From Saprospiraceae bacterium UBA7687 (GTDB taxonomy: Bacteria > Bacteroidota > Bacteroidia > Chitinophagales > Saprospiraceae), in the NCBI GenBank assembly GCA_002482845.1, contig DLGT01000054.1:1-33344 (forward strand): a stretch of DNA of 33,344 nt, read 5' to 3'. Of this stretch, positions 25,270 to 33,344 are shown piece by piece; within the stretch, counting starts at the first letter, position 1, and each line of letters starts with the position of its first letter. The position numbers were made by a program, and so were the translations under genes. The notes beneath the pieces are model-generated. The model saw nothing but the letters and a program-made list of their open reading frames with translations. It was not told the DNA's origin and ran no database searches.

Positions 25270-26547
25270 CTAATATTTTATAAACCTTGAACTTTCACCA
25301 TGGATATGCAACAGATATAAACCGGTTGGTAAATGGGATACATCCACACTCATACTTTCAGACTCTTTATGGAATAACAGACCATCCATCTTACGTCCTT
25401 GTGCATTAAATATTTGTATCTGAGTTTTTGCTGTATATTCACCATGGATATTCAATTGATGGGTCACAGGATTGGGCGTAATTCGAAGAGATTTATAGTT
25501 ATCGTTTTTATCAAATGAGATTGATTTGATAGGTGTATAACTCATTTGTCCATCAAAATCTACTTGTTTGATTCGGTAATAAGAAGTTCCACTTAATGGT
25601 TTTTGATCAGTAAATGAATAATGTTGAGAAGTAGTAGTATTTCCTTTTCCTGATATTTTTGATACAAATTGCCACTCATGACCATCTGCTGAATTTTCTA
25701 TTTCAAAGTAATCATTATTCACTTCTGATGCCGTAGACCAACTTATATTCACGTGATCTTGGATATCCTTCACTACGCTAAATTCTGTCAGCACTATGGG
25801 TAATGGCACACAGGTGACGCTTGGTGTTGGATAACCTGAAGGGCTAATGTCATAATTCGAAGCATCATTTCCTGACCAATTACCACTATTGTTGATAGCA
25901 GCTCTCAAGACTGTAGATGTACCCGTCAAAGTTCCATTATATTTTGAATTATCTAGCTCTGTTCCGATATTAGGATAAAGTGAGATACAATTTACGCCAT
26001 TTGTTAGTCCTCCTGGGATATGACATCTATTAACATTTGTACCTATACAGCCTCCATTGGCACTCCAACCAGTGATTGGGTCTAAACATGTAGGAGTACC
26101 GTTGCCGTCATCTGATGTGAGACCAGCAATAAATGTAGGAAAAGCCGTACTGCCAGTGTAAGCGATCATTTGGTCTCCTCCACTTAGGTTAAACAATCCT
26201 GTGCCTGATATATGGACCATCGTTGCTCCAGAAACACCAGAAATGGTTAATACATCAGTCGTGTTTTCATTAAATGAAATAATCGTTCCACAAGGAATTC
26301 CGCCTGTTGGAGCAGTAAATACCCAATGGTCTTCAGTATTTCCTACCCATGTACTAGGAGAATCCAATCCCTGATCTGAAAAATAAATGGTGGAACTACC
26401 AGGTATGGTATTGAGGGTAATAATGGCAAAACCATCTACTGGAAGATCTTCATTATACCCGATAAAGGCAATATCTCCAATGGAAACTTGGGACTTTGCG
26501 GAATAAACTAATAAGAAAAGTAAAAAAGTAAAAGTAATGTGTTTCAT
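25270..26547 (-). CDS. T9SS cargo protein with unknown N-terminal domain
   Basis: 425 residues. Signal peptide MKHITFTFLLFLLVYSAKSQ. The N-terminal part starts VSIGDIAFIGYNEDLPVDGF and contains STIYFSDQGLDSPSTW and DHWVFTAPTGGIPCGTIISF, a strand-rich domain seen in other Bacteroidota surface proteins but of unknown role. From about residue 255 a linker (VLTEFSVVKDIQDHVNISWSTASEVNNDYFEIENS) leads to a fibronectin-like fold and then to the T9SS type A sorting domain (ITPNPVTHQLNIHG ... LPTGLYLLHI). Its C-terminal 165 residues are close to those of the next gene at DNA level too. Confidence 0.85.
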   Translation of the reverse strand: MKHITFTFLLFLLVYSAKSQVSIGDIAFIGYNEDLPVDGFAIITLNTIPGSSTIYFSDQGLDSPSTWVGNTEDHWVFTAPTGGIPCGTIISFNENTTDVLTISGVSGATMVHISGTGLFNLSGGDQMIAYTGSTAFPTFIAGLTSDDGNGTPTCLDPITGWSANGGCIGTNVNRCHIPGGLTNGVNCISLYPNIGTELDNSKYNGTLTGTSTVLRAAINNSGNWSGNDASNYDISPSGYPTPSVTCVPLPIVLTEFSVVKDIQDHVNISWSTASEVNNDYFEIENSADGHEWQFVSKISGKGNTTTSQHYSFTDQKPLSGTSYYRIKQVDFDGQMSYTPIKSISFDKNDNYKSLRITPNPVTHQLNIHGEYTAKTQIQIFNAQGRKMDGLLFHKESESMSVDVSHLPTGLYLLHIHGESSRFIKY

Positions 26548-26632
26548 CTTTTGATTGATTTTGAATTGATTTAAATTATTGGGGTTATTTGTTTTAAAAA
26601 TTGTCTATACTGTTTACGAATAGTGTTTTTGC

Positions 26633-28162
26633 TTATTCATTTTTGATAAATCGAATGTTTTCGTTATTGATACATAATAGATATATTCCAGTGGGTAGAT
26701 TGGATACATCCAGACTTATAAGCGAACTTTCTTTTTTCAAAGAAAAGCCATTTATTTCATGTCCCAGAATATTAAATATTTGTATTTGAACATCTTCAGG
26801 ATAGAACCCTTCAATACTTAAATGATAGGTGACTGGATTAGGAAATATTCTTAAAGAATTGTCATTATTTAACCTATCAAATGAAATAGATTTGATAGGC
26901 GTATAACTCATTTGTCCATCAAAATCTATTTGTTTGATACGGTAATATGATGAGCCACTTAATGGTTTTTGATCTATGAAAGTATAATATTGGGTGGAAT
27001 TAGTATTTCCTTTTCCTGATATTTTTGATACGAATTGCCATTGCTGCCCATCCACTGAATTTTCAATTACAAAGTAATCATTGTTCACTTCTGATGCTGT
27101 TGACCATTTCAACAATACTTGTTTATTTTGTGTTTTGGTGAGATCAAAAGAAGTGAGTGAAATAGGCAATGGACCAAGTGCCATGTTAGCAGCATGCTCA
27201 AACCAAGTGAAACCTTTGACTTGTATGCCATCTAACCATGGATAGGTGCCGTCATCATACTGTTCCCTATATCCTTTGGTCAATGTAGGATTGTAAGCCA
27301 TACCGTCTACCCATGATAAAAATGGATCCCGCAATGCATCATAATGAGATCCTGGGTAAGATGCCAGATAAGCATTCATATTGTTACCATCCGTATTTCT
27401 GGATTTGAGTAATAATACGATGTTACTAGCAGCTCCTGTTTTTGCTATCCAATCTAATCTATCTATGGTCCAATTGAAAAAATTACCACCCGAACTAGAT
27501 GGCATGGGTCGATAATAAGTGATTAAAATATGATCGGCAACAGTAGCTATTTCTTCCATTTCAGCTTCTGAAGAATATGTCAAAACCAGGCCAGTACTGC
27601 CTTCGCCACCGATGTAAGCTTCACAAACCAAAGGACGACCAATGACACTAGACGTGGTACATGAACAAATACTTTTTATAGATGAGAGTTGACTGATATA
27701 GGATGCGTAGCTTGGACAGGAACCATTGGTGGCAGCATTGTAAAATTCACATTCATAGGTAATCATATCCAATTTTTGTGCACTAGTGACAGATCCGCAA
27801 TTATTATAATCCTGAATTTTTTCAGCGGTTGCAAGAGCACCAACGTTTCCACTGACGTACTCAATACCTTCTGCATGTGCTTTGGCAATAAAAGCTTGCA
27901 AAGCGACCATGTCTGGCGTAAATGATCCACATGGCGCTGTGAGTATCTGAAACATATTGGTACAAATCAGATAATTAAAATCATTGGCCACTGCATAAGC
28001 TATGAGTGCATCTTCTGCAGCAGTATTGCCTAAGACAGTGGTTTTGAATTGCGTGATCCAAAGACCACGGAATTCTTGAGTTGGCTCTGGAAGTTGCGCA
28101 GAGATGACGGTCAACTGGAATAATAATGATAAGGTAAAAGAAATCCGAAATAAGTTTCCCAT
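26633..28162 (-). CDS. T9SS cargo protein with TIM-barrel-like domain
   Basis: 509 residues from ATG 28162, chosen because it begins a signal peptide (MGNLFRISFTLSLLFQLTVISAQ); an upstream Met at 28204 would overlap the preceding gene. Residues about 30-330 resemble a glycoside-hydrolase-like TIM barrel: EFRGLWITQFK, NDFNYLICTNMFQ, AFIAKAHAEGIEYVSGNVGA, VADHILITYYRPMP, WIAKTGAASNIVLLLKSRN and GFTWFEHAANM mark successive strands, but catalytic acids cannot be assigned with confidence. The tail (SLTSFDLTKTQNKQVLLKW..., FPNPVTYHLSIEGF, LPTGIYLLCI) is the fibronectin-like plus T9SS type A module shared with the neighbour. Confidence 0.75.
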   Translation of the reverse strand: MGNLFRISFTLSLLFQLTVISAQLPEPTQEFRGLWITQFKTTVLGNTAAEDALIAYAVANDFNYLICTNMFQILTAPCGSFTPDMVALQAFIAKAHAEGIEYVSGNVGALATAEKIQDYNNCGSVTSAQKLDMITYECEFYNAATNGSCPSYASYISQLSSIKSICSCTTSSVIGRPLVCEAYIGGEGSTGLVLTYSSEAEMEEIATVADHILITYYRPMPSSSGGNFFNWTIDRLDWIAKTGAASNIVLLLKSRNTDGNNMNAYLASYPGSHYDALRDPFLSWVDGMAYNPTLTKGYREQYDDGTYPWLDGIQVKGFTWFEHAANMALGPLPISLTSFDLTKTQNKQVLLKWSTASEVNNDYFVIENSVDGQQWQFVSKISGKGNTNSTQYYTFIDQKPLSGSSYYRIKQIDFDGQMSYTPIKSISFDRLNNDNSLRIFPNPVTYHLSIEGFYPEDVQIQIFNILGHEINGFSLKKESSLISLDVSNLPTGIYLLCINNENIRFIKNE

Positions 28163-28196
28163 GGTCAAAAGGATTTTTGGCGTTGAACAAATCATG

Positions 28197-30215
28197 TTAC
28201 TCAATTACAATTTTTTGAGACTGATAGTGACTGCCTGACAATACATTTATAAAATACATTCCTGAATTAGTACTCAAGTTAATAACATGCTGCCCTAAAG
28301 GAAAGCTTAGCCTATAAATGGTTTTGCCCAATGCATTCATGATTGTAACTACTGCATCATTTGATAGAATAATATTAATCTGGCCATCAATACTTGGATT
28401 GGGATATACAGAAAAGACATTATCATCATCTCTGCAATGAGTTTTAATCACTTTAGAATAACTAAAGTTACCGTCAAAGTCAGTTTGTTTTAATCGATAA
28501 AAGTTAGTACCATTCAAAGGGTGGTGATCTGTGAAATGATAATTTCTGTTTTCCAAATTGTTGCCATATCCTTCTATGCTTTTCAATGGTGAAAAATGGA
28601 TACCATCTATTGATCTTTCTATTGTAAAATCTTTATTATTCGTTTCAGAAACGGTAGTCCACTCTATAAGCACCTCATTATCGTCACATGTTGCAGTGAA
28701 TAAAGAAAGTGATATAGGAAGTGGAATAATACTTTGATGGAGTTTTGTAACGAAACTATTGTCACCAGTTAAGATAAATACGCTTGGCCCAGGATTAAAA
28801 TCAACAGAGCCGCTAAACTTCCCCGTTGTGTAAACATTATTTGATGCGTCCACAGCAATAGCTTGTGCAAAATCCTGTCCTGTACTTCCTGTCTTAAAAG
28901 CCCAATCAAAAATACCATCAGCATTTAATCTTAGGGTAAAATAATCTGATCCTCCTGCGTTTGTCACCATATAAGTCTCAGGTCCTGGGTCGCAATCAAA
29001 ATCATCCTCATAATTACCACTAAAATAAATCTGACCTAAGACATCTAAGGAAAGATAAGGTCCTATGGTAATTCCAGAAAATTGTTTTGCCCATGTAAAA
29101 TTTCCATTTTCATCTAACTTTGAAATAAAATTATTTGCAACACCACCAATAGGGCTAAGGTTATATACACCTCCTGGGCTTGGATCAAAATCAGTAGTTC
29201 CACCAAAGCGACCAGTGGTGATGACACTGCCAAATTCATCAACATTAATATTTTCTGCAGTTTGGTAATCCATTCCCGAAATTGATTTTGCCCAAACAAA
29301 GTTTCCTGAACTGTTTAATTTGGAAATAAAAGCATCATCTTCATCTACACTTGTTAAATTGTACACACCCAATGTACTTGGGTTAAAATCCGCTGTTCCT
29401 CTAAAGCTGCCAGATGTTAAAACATTATTAGTTCCATCTAATGTTAAGCCATATATTTTATCATTATCTGAGCCTCCTATCTGTTTTGCCCAAACAAAAT
29501 TACCACTTGCATTCAATTTTAAAATGTAACCGTCGAGAGAGCCTTCTGAAGTCATATTAAAAACACCTAAAGCACTCGGATTAAAATCTTTTGTGCCAGA
29601 AAAAGAGCTAGCCGCATAGACATTACCAGTATTGTCTAAACCTATACTAAAACCATTTTCCGAAGTGCTCACCATTTTAATGGCCCAAACGAAATTACCA
29701 CTTGCATCCAATTTCGATAAATAAGAATTTGCTGCAAAAAGACCAAAATCATCTGTATTTAAATTAAATACACCTGGGCCTGGATCAAAATCTACAATCC
29801 CTACGTCAAACGATAGAAAAGTAGTACTAAATGCCCCTCCAGTATAAACATTTCCAGATAAATCAACGACAATAGTACTTCCCCAGTTTACGGTGTCATC
29901 AATTGCCGGAACAAAACTTTTGGCCCAAACAAATTGACCGCTTGCATTCAGTTTTAAGATAAAAATATTAGGTGAGCTAGTATTTGCTGTAATGTTAAAA
30001 ACTCCTAATGGGCTTGGGTCAAAATCTACTGTACCACTGAAAGAACCAGTCGTATAAACATTGCCTGCAGCATCATAAGTTATGTCATAAGTAGTGAAAT
30101 CAGCTTTTTTTGCCCACACAAAATCAGGTAACTGCCCGAATCCTCTTTGAATAAAGAAACAAAGGCAAACCGAAAGTAAAACCCTAGTCCAAAGTAACGA
30201 AAATTGGCCAATCAT
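28197..30215 (-). CDS. SBBP seven-repeat beta-propeller T9SS protein
   Basis: 672 residues with a signal peptide (LLSVCLCFFIQRGFGQ). Seven consecutive repeats of about 62-75 residues, each with ...G-N-V-Y-T-(T/S)-G-x-F-x-G-(T/S)-V-D-F-(D/N)-P... and ending x-S-G-x-F-V-W-A-K, fill residues about 25-490. Seven SBBP repeats would close a seven-bladed propeller. The tail (residues about 495-672) has the fibronectin-like linker and VYPNPSIDGQINIIL ... NSGMYFINVL, the T9SS type A signal. Repeat GVFNLT/ITS segments suggest a calcium-like loop, not proven. Probably a cell-surface binding protein. Tandem with two other T9SS genes. Confidence 0.9.
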   Translation of the reverse strand: MIGQFSLLWTRVLLSVCLCFFIQRGFGQLPDFVWAKKADFTTYDITYDAAGNVYTTGSFSGTVDFDPSPLGVFNITANTSSPNIFILKLNASGQFVWAKSFVPAIDDTVNWGSTIVVDLSGNVYTGGAFSTTFLSFDVGIVDFDPGPGVFNLNTDDFGLFAANSYLSKLDASGNFVWAIKMVSTSENGFSIGLDNTGNVYAASSFSGTKDFNPSALGVFNMTSEGSLDGYILKLNASGNFVWAKQIGGSDNDKIYGLTLDGTNNVLTSGSFRGTADFNPSTLGVYNLTSVDEDDAFISKLNSSGNFVWAKSISGMDYQTAENINVDEFGSVITTGRFGGTTDFDPSPGGVYNLSPIGGVANNFISKLDENGNFTWAKQFSGITIGPYLSLDVLGQIYFSGNYEDDFDCDPGPETYMVTNAGGSDYFTLRLNADGIFDWAFKTGSTGQDFAQAIAVDASNNVYTTGKFSGSVDFNPGPSVFILTGDNSFVTKLHQSIIPLPISLSLFTATCDDNEVLIEWTTVSETNNKDFTIERSIDGIHFSPLKSIEGYGNNLENRNYHFTDHHPLNGTNFYRLKQTDFDGNFSYSKVIKTHCRDDDNVFSVYPNPSIDGQINIILSNDAVVTIMNALGKTIYRLSFPLGQHVINLSTNSGMYFINVLSGSHYQSQKIVIE

Positions 30216-30246
30216 AATATCCTATTTTGATAAGAGAAAAATAAAG

Positions 30247-30254
30247 CAAATTTA
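30247..30254 (-). promoter_or_regulatory. -7 element for the SBBP gene
   Basis: TAAATTTG on the minus strand matches TAnnTTTG and lies 31 bases before the ATG at 30215. No clear TTG was seen 20 bases upstream. Confidence 0.35.
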
Positions 30255-30276
30255 CGTCTACAAAGAATAAGTTGCA

Positions 30277-30294
30277 TTAGTGATTTATCACTAA
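30277..30294. terminator. Small palindrome after the anti-sigma gene
   Basis: TTAGTGAT, two bases, ATCACTAA: a perfect 8-bp palindrome 21 bases past the anti-sigma stop (30316) and upstream of the SBBP promoter. It could be a terminator for the sigma operon or an operator for the SBBP gene; the short stem and tight loop do not decide it. Confidence 0.3.
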
Positions 30295-30315
30295 CCAACG
30301 ATTTTGACATTGGCT

Positions 30316-31587
30316 TTAGAATCCATATGTTATATTGCTACCAATATTAAATCCTGAATACCATTCTCTTTCTATTCCCAAATAATCCAGACTATAATTG
30401 TGTGAAACCTGAACACCCAATCCTAAATTACCTGTTATTTTATACTGGTATATAACTGATGATATGAGTTGATGTGCACGTATATTTCTATTGGAAGTCA
30501 AGTATAAATATTGACCATTTTCAGTCAGATTAAAATTTATTTCTTGCTTTGATGAGCATATAATTTCTTGACGAACAGAAGCAAGTATTTGATGTTTTCT
30601 ATGGTTCCATAAATTGGCGGTGAAGCCTATGTCCAAGGATGTATAACCTATGTCAGATGAAATTTTTTCGACTCTATGATTAATTAATGGTAAAGCCGGA
30701 AATTTATCTGTTTGACCAAAACGATTGAATAATTCATTGTTAAAATCAAAAGAATAATTTATCTTGGATTGACTCAGACCTAATCTGACGTACATGTTTT
30801 TATATATTTTATAATTCAAGCCAAAACCATAATTTATCTTTTTAGCATTTGCGTAGGAGCAAAATTGTTGAGACCCTGTATTGGCATAAAAATCAATCAT
30901 GTAGGTCGGTAGAATGGGCAGAAATAAAGGAGAATTTTTCTCATCAGTGATTTTAGGATATGAAATTGATCTTTTAATTTCTAGATAAATTGTTTTGTTC
31001 GTTAATGGCTCCAAAATATGATCAATATTCAAAGAATCTTGGTTTGAAACAGTATCAAATTCAAGTTTTTTGGAAGAAAAGTGGTCTATAGTTCTATTCA
31101 ATTGACTGTCCATAATTTGGTCATACAAATCATTGACTTGTTCTCGATCTGTTTCAAAACGATGATCTAAATTTTTATCATCTAAGATATTATGTTGCTC
31201 AGTTATTTTATCAGATTTTGCTTCCTTTGCTATGATGATACCACTTGTTTTTGCTTTATGGTGCTTCTTTTTTGTAGGATTTTTTTGGATCTCGTAATTA
31301 TTTGTGGGACAATTATCTTCTTTAACTTTATTGCTCCTTTTTTGATCCAAGGATTTATTTTCCATGGTCGTTTTTACTGTTTTATTTTCCTTAATATTAG
31401 CCACAGAAATGAAGTAAAGCATAACGAAAATAAACCCTATACCAGATAATATAGAAAACCACCATAACAGCATTCTCTGTTTTCTTTTCTTATTAAATCT
31501 ATTGTAAATATTGTCAAATAAAACTTCGTTTGGTTCAACATTTAAATTAGATAATTTTTTTGTCAATTTATCTATATCAGGTTCCAT
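30316..31587 (-). CDS. Anti-sigma-like membrane protein with beta-rich C-terminal domain
   Basis: 423 residues. N-terminal about 38 residues are cytoplasmic and charged (MEPDIDKLTKKLSNLNVEPN, then VLFDNIYNRFNKKRKQR), followed by one TM helix (MLLWWFSILSGIGFIFVMLYF). A low-complexity Lys/Asn linker (about 65-210) leads to a C-terminal domain of alternating strands (LGLSQSKINYSFDFNNELF; GYTSLDIGFTANLWNHRK; HSYSLDYLGIE-like) that looks like an outer-membrane barrel or similar beta-sheet. Its start overlaps the ECF sigma gene by 11 bases. By position and topology it is the anti-sigma factor that holds the sigma at the membrane; the classical anti-sigma Zn motif is absent. Such sigma/OMP-like pairs recur in Saprospiria-type genomes. 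Confidence 0.65.
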   Translation of the reverse strand: MEPDIDKLTKKLSNLNVEPNEVLFDNIYNRFNKKRKQRMLLWWFSILSGIGFIFVMLYFISVANIKENKTVKTTMENKSLDQKRSNKVKEDNCPTNNYEIQKNPTKKKHHKAKTSGIIIAKEAKSDKITEQHNILDDKNLDHRFETDREQVNDLYDQIMDSQLNRTIDHFSSKKLEFDTVSNQDSLNIDHILEPLTNKTIYLEIKRSISYPKITDEKNSPLFLPILPTYMIDFYANTGSQQFCSYANAKKINYGFGLNYKIYKNMYVRLGLSQSKINYSFDFNNELFNRFGQTDKFPALPLINHRVEKISSDIGYTSLDIGFTANLWNHRKHQILASVRQEIICSSKQEINFNLTENGQYLYLTSNRNIRAHQLISSVIYQYKITGNLGLGVQVSHNYSLDYLGIEREWYSGFNIGSNITYGF

Positions 31588-32131
31588 GTTTTGATATTTT
31601 ATTTTCGAAAATTTGAATCTCCTCTAACTTCTTTATAATCATATTTCTGGCTCTTAAAAATTGTGATCTAGATGTACTTTCTTCAATACCTAATAAGCAA
31701 GCTATTTCTTTATGGCTGTATGCATCAATGGCATGAAGGTTAAAACTGATTTTGTACTTCTCAGGTATTGAGTTTATGACCGAAAGCAATTCTCTCTCTT
31801 CTAGACCATGTTCATTTTGGATAGTTGATCCTATGTGTTCAAATTCTTCAGTATCACTAGGAAATTTGTAGTTTTTTCTAATATAATTGAAAACTTGATT
31901 TACAATCACCTTCTTCAACCATCCTTCAAACGAACCATTAAATGAGTAAGTGTGTATACTCTCAAAAACTTCCAAAAAGCCATCCTGAAGCATGTCTTCT
32001 GCATCTACTCGTTTCCTTGCATAACGAAGACAAATGCCTAAACACACGCTACTGTACGTATCATATATTATTTTGCATGCAGATCGATCCCGATTTTGCA
32101 CTCTTGCTACTATGTCTTTTGTTATAATCAA
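31577..32131 (-). CDS. ECF-family RNA polymerase sigma factor
   Basis: 184 residues. Region 2 (DAEDMLQDGFLEVFESIHTY with WLKKVIVNQVFNYIRKN) and region 4 (ISFNLHAIDAYSHKEIACLLGIEESTSRSQFLRARNMI) are complete; region 3 is lacking as in the ECF group. It directs RNA polymerase to specific promoters and is normally kept inactive by the co-encoded anti-sigma. Its ATG lies two bases after the stop of the lipoprotein gene and its end overlaps the anti-sigma start by 11 bases, so lipoprotein, sigma and anti-sigma are one coupled operon. Target promoters cannot be told from this window. Confidence 0.95.
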   Translation of the reverse strand: MIITKDIVARVQNRDRSACKIIYDTYSSVCLGICLRYARKRVDAEDMLQDGFLEVFESIHTYSFNGSFEGWLKKVIVNQVFNYIRKNYKFPSDTEEFEHIGSTIQNEHGLEERELLSVINSIPEKYKISFNLHAIDAYSHKEIACLLGIEESTSRSQFLRARNMIIKKLEEIQIFENKISKHGT

Positions 32132-32133
32132 AA

Positions 32134-32802
32134 TTAAAGTGTATAACCTGTGGGATCTCCTACGTAAATAAGTAAAATGTCTGAAAGGAAATTTTCATTT
32201 TCTTTGACATTGATCTCTATGTTGTCTTGAATTTTGAGATTATTATTATCATAATCGGAGCGAGATATCAACCTCCATGGCTGATGATTGATTAAATCAT
32301 CTTGTCCATCTCGAAATCTTGTAAAATGAAAACTATCCCACGTAGTTATACCGTCATCGAAATTTACAATATGGTAAGCTATTTTTTCTGCCTTTGTAGC
32401 TATTTTTGCACCTATTATGATATCTGTCATATCATCTATGATCGTATTGTATTCGTCAAAACTATATTTGTACAAAGAAAGGTTTTCAAAACGAAGATTG
32501 TACTTGCCACTTAATAATTTTGTTCTTTCAAACTTGCCTTCATTGTCAGTAATAAACTTAAAGTCGCGACCAAGGGTATCTGTAAGTATAATGGTTAGAT
32601 TTTTAATCGGTTTTCCATTAACACTATTTATAGTTCCTGAGATGGCGGCGCTGAATATAGTGTCCGTTAATTCATTTGAACCTACTGCGTCCAATACTTC
32701 ATCAGGTGTAGTAAGATTACCATCATAACAACAATCTTTAGTACAAGATGGAATTAAGAAGAAGGCGCTTATTATATATATTGTTAATTTTAAAAACTTC
32801 AT
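32134..32802 (-). CDS. Lipoprotein with carboxypeptidase-regulatory-like domain, sigma operon
   Basis: 222 residues from ATG 32802 (MKFLKLTIYIISAFFLIPSC, lipobox IPSC); a Met eight codons upstream is weaker. After the lipid Cys is a Cys-rich stretch (TKDCCYDGNLTTPDEV). Residues about 50-110 form a small Ig-like carboxypeptidase-regulatory/CarboxypepD_reg fold (AAISGTINSVNGKPIKNLTI ... TDNEGKFERTKLLSGKYNLRF). The C-terminal about 110 residues (DEYNTIIDDMTDIIIGAK ... HIVNFDDGITTWDSFHFTRF ... LLIYVGDPTG) recur in the partial gene at 32944. Coupled two bases upstream of the sigma gene, so it may be the signal-sensing or regulated partner of this pair. Function unproven. Confidence 0.75.
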   Translation of the reverse strand: MKFLKLTIYIISAFFLIPSCTKDCCYDGNLTTPDEVLDAVGSNELTDTIFSAAISGTINSVNGKPIKNLTIILTDTLGRDFKFITDNEGKFERTKLLSGKYNLRFENLSLYKYSFDEYNTIIDDMTDIIIGAKIATKAEKIAYHIVNFDDGITTWDSFHFTRFRDGQDDLINHQPWRLISRSDYDNNNLKIQDNIEINVKENENFLSDILLIYVGDPTGYTL

Positions 32803-32905
32803 TTTATTTGTTTTGAGTGATGTCATCAGAGATTTCAGAATTATAGAAGATAGTGTTGTCGAATTACATTAAGCATTTGAATTTTATAAATCATGGAACA
32901 AAAGT

Positions 32906-32936
32906 GATTTGTAAGTAGTGCACTTACTGACAAATC
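32906..32936 (-). terminator. Imperfect hairpin after the truncated lipoprotein gene
   Basis: GATTTGT (32906-32912) pairs with ACAAATC (32930-32936), and the interior AGTA/TACT continues the stem with one mismatch and a one-base bulge. It begins 7 bases beyond the stop at 32944 and is followed on the minus strand by CACTTTTGTT. It suggests the two lipoprotein genes are transcribed separately. Confidence 0.4.
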
Positions 32937-32943
32937 GAAGACA

Positions 32944-33300
32944 TTATTGACATCTATTTCCTAAAGGATCACCCACATAAATTGCTAAAATGTCCACTGT
33001 ATTGGCTATATTTTCTTGTACAACAACCGGAATAGTATCTACTGCTGATAAGTTACCACTATCAAAATCAGGTTTCTGGATTATTCTCCAAGGCATAAAT
33101 TCAGCAATACTATAATCTTGTGCTTTTAATTTTTCAAAGAAAAATCTGTCATAAGTGGATAACTTGTTTTCAAAATCGATCATGTGGTAAGCTATTAAAT
33201 CTTGTTTCGAAGGATTTTTAGGCCCTAAAATAATAGACATAAGGTCTGCTATTATAGCATCGTACTCGGCATCTGTGTACACATAGTAATTTGCTGGAAA
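32944..33300 (-). CDS. Paralogous lipoprotein, 5' part lost at the window end
   Basis: The frame gives NYYVYTDAEYDAIIADLMSI ... HMIDFENKLSTYDRFFFEKL ... MPWRIIQKPDFDSGNLSAVD ... ILAIYVGDPLGN, matching the C-terminal 110 residues of the neighbouring lipoprotein position by position (DEYNTIIDDM, HIVNFDDGITTWDSF, QPWRLISRSDYDNNNLK, LLIYVGDPTG). A GTG at 33282 could start it, but the homology continues upstream of this and is cut by a stop (33301-33303) that lies in the terminal inverted repeat. So this is the 3' part of a longer gene whose start is missing through truncation or an assembly fold-back, not a natural short gene. Confidence 0.7.
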   Translation of the reverse strand, partial: FPANYYVYTDAEYDAIIADLMSIILGPKNPSKQDLIAYHMIDFENKLSTYDRFFFEKLKAQDYSIAEFMPWRIIQKPDFDSGNLSAVDTIPVVVQENIANTVDILAIYVGDPLGNRCQ

Positions 33301-33344
33301 TTATAAAATCCACGCAAGGACAGCAAATTACTATGTGTACACAG
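33273..33344. repeat. Perfect 24-bp inverted repeat ending at the last base
   Basis: Positions 33273-33296 (beginning CTGTGTACACATAG) and 33321-33344 (ending CTATGTGTACACAG) are exact reverse complements with a 24-base loop. The left arm is coding sequence of the partial lipoprotein gene. The right arm ends on the window's final base, as expected for a fold-back chimera at a contig end. Confidence 0.9.

Noticed and set aside
28163..28204. Upstream Met of the TIM-barrel T9SS protein
   Set aside because: It overlaps the end of the SBBP gene, and the signal peptide starts at 28162.

Overview
The window looks like an AT-rich chromosomal segment of a Bacteroidota bacterium, most likely near Saprospiria/Chitinophagia. 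Evidence for this: several secreted proteins end in type IX secretion (T9SS) type A sorting domains with the PNP motif; there are many short lipoproteins, PKD and SBBP repeats, and an ECF sigma/anti-sigma pair; and several promoters match the Bacteroidota pattern (TAnnTTTG at -7, sometimes TTG/TTTA about 20 nt upstream). No tRNA, rRNA or CRISPR was seen. Both window ends cut genes. The right end is a perfect inverted repeat reaching the last base, which suggests a contig end or assembly fold-back.

Layout. 1-920: start of a truncated secreted protein, a repeat-bearing spacer, and a YoeB/antitoxin pair whose toxin is broken by a +1 frameshift. 1.1-4.1 kb: a vWA protein with a SIMPL (DUF541) protein, then a lipoprotein whose only plausible start is ATT. 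4.7-12.4 kb: a beta-helix protein and a 2109-residue PKD/T9SS giant in one operon, closed by a strong bidirectional terminator. 12.5-16.7 kb: a secreted hypothetical protein, an S41-peptidase-like lipoprotein, and two more lipoproteins including a LamG one. 17.0-18.2 kb: a small coiled-coil protein whose upstream side is an 861-base region in an unbroken 21-bp register (41 units). 18.3-22.1 kb: an operon of a tiny ORF, a zeta-toxin-like kinase and a 49-residue protein, then an 875-residue HD plus Hsp90/GHKL ATPase fusion. 22.1-25.1 kb: a DUF1826-like protein, a TPR/TonB-C-like operon bracketed by two palindromes, and a REP-associated tyrosine transposase beside one palindrome. 25.3-30.2 kb: three T9SS cargo proteins. 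30.3-33.3 kb: anti-sigma, ECF sigma and two paralogous lipoproteins on one strand.

How parts work together. The T9SS cargo proteins form a cell-surface/secretome set; the secretion machine itself is not here. The sigma/anti-sigma genes and the upstream lipoprotein probably form one envelope-sensing operon. The 17-22 kb stretch is the most accessory-looking part: a toxin-like kinase with overlapping small partner, a multidomain ATPase of the kind seen in conflict systems, and a non-coding 21-bp periodic array (two DNA helical turns per unit) that I cannot match to a described element.
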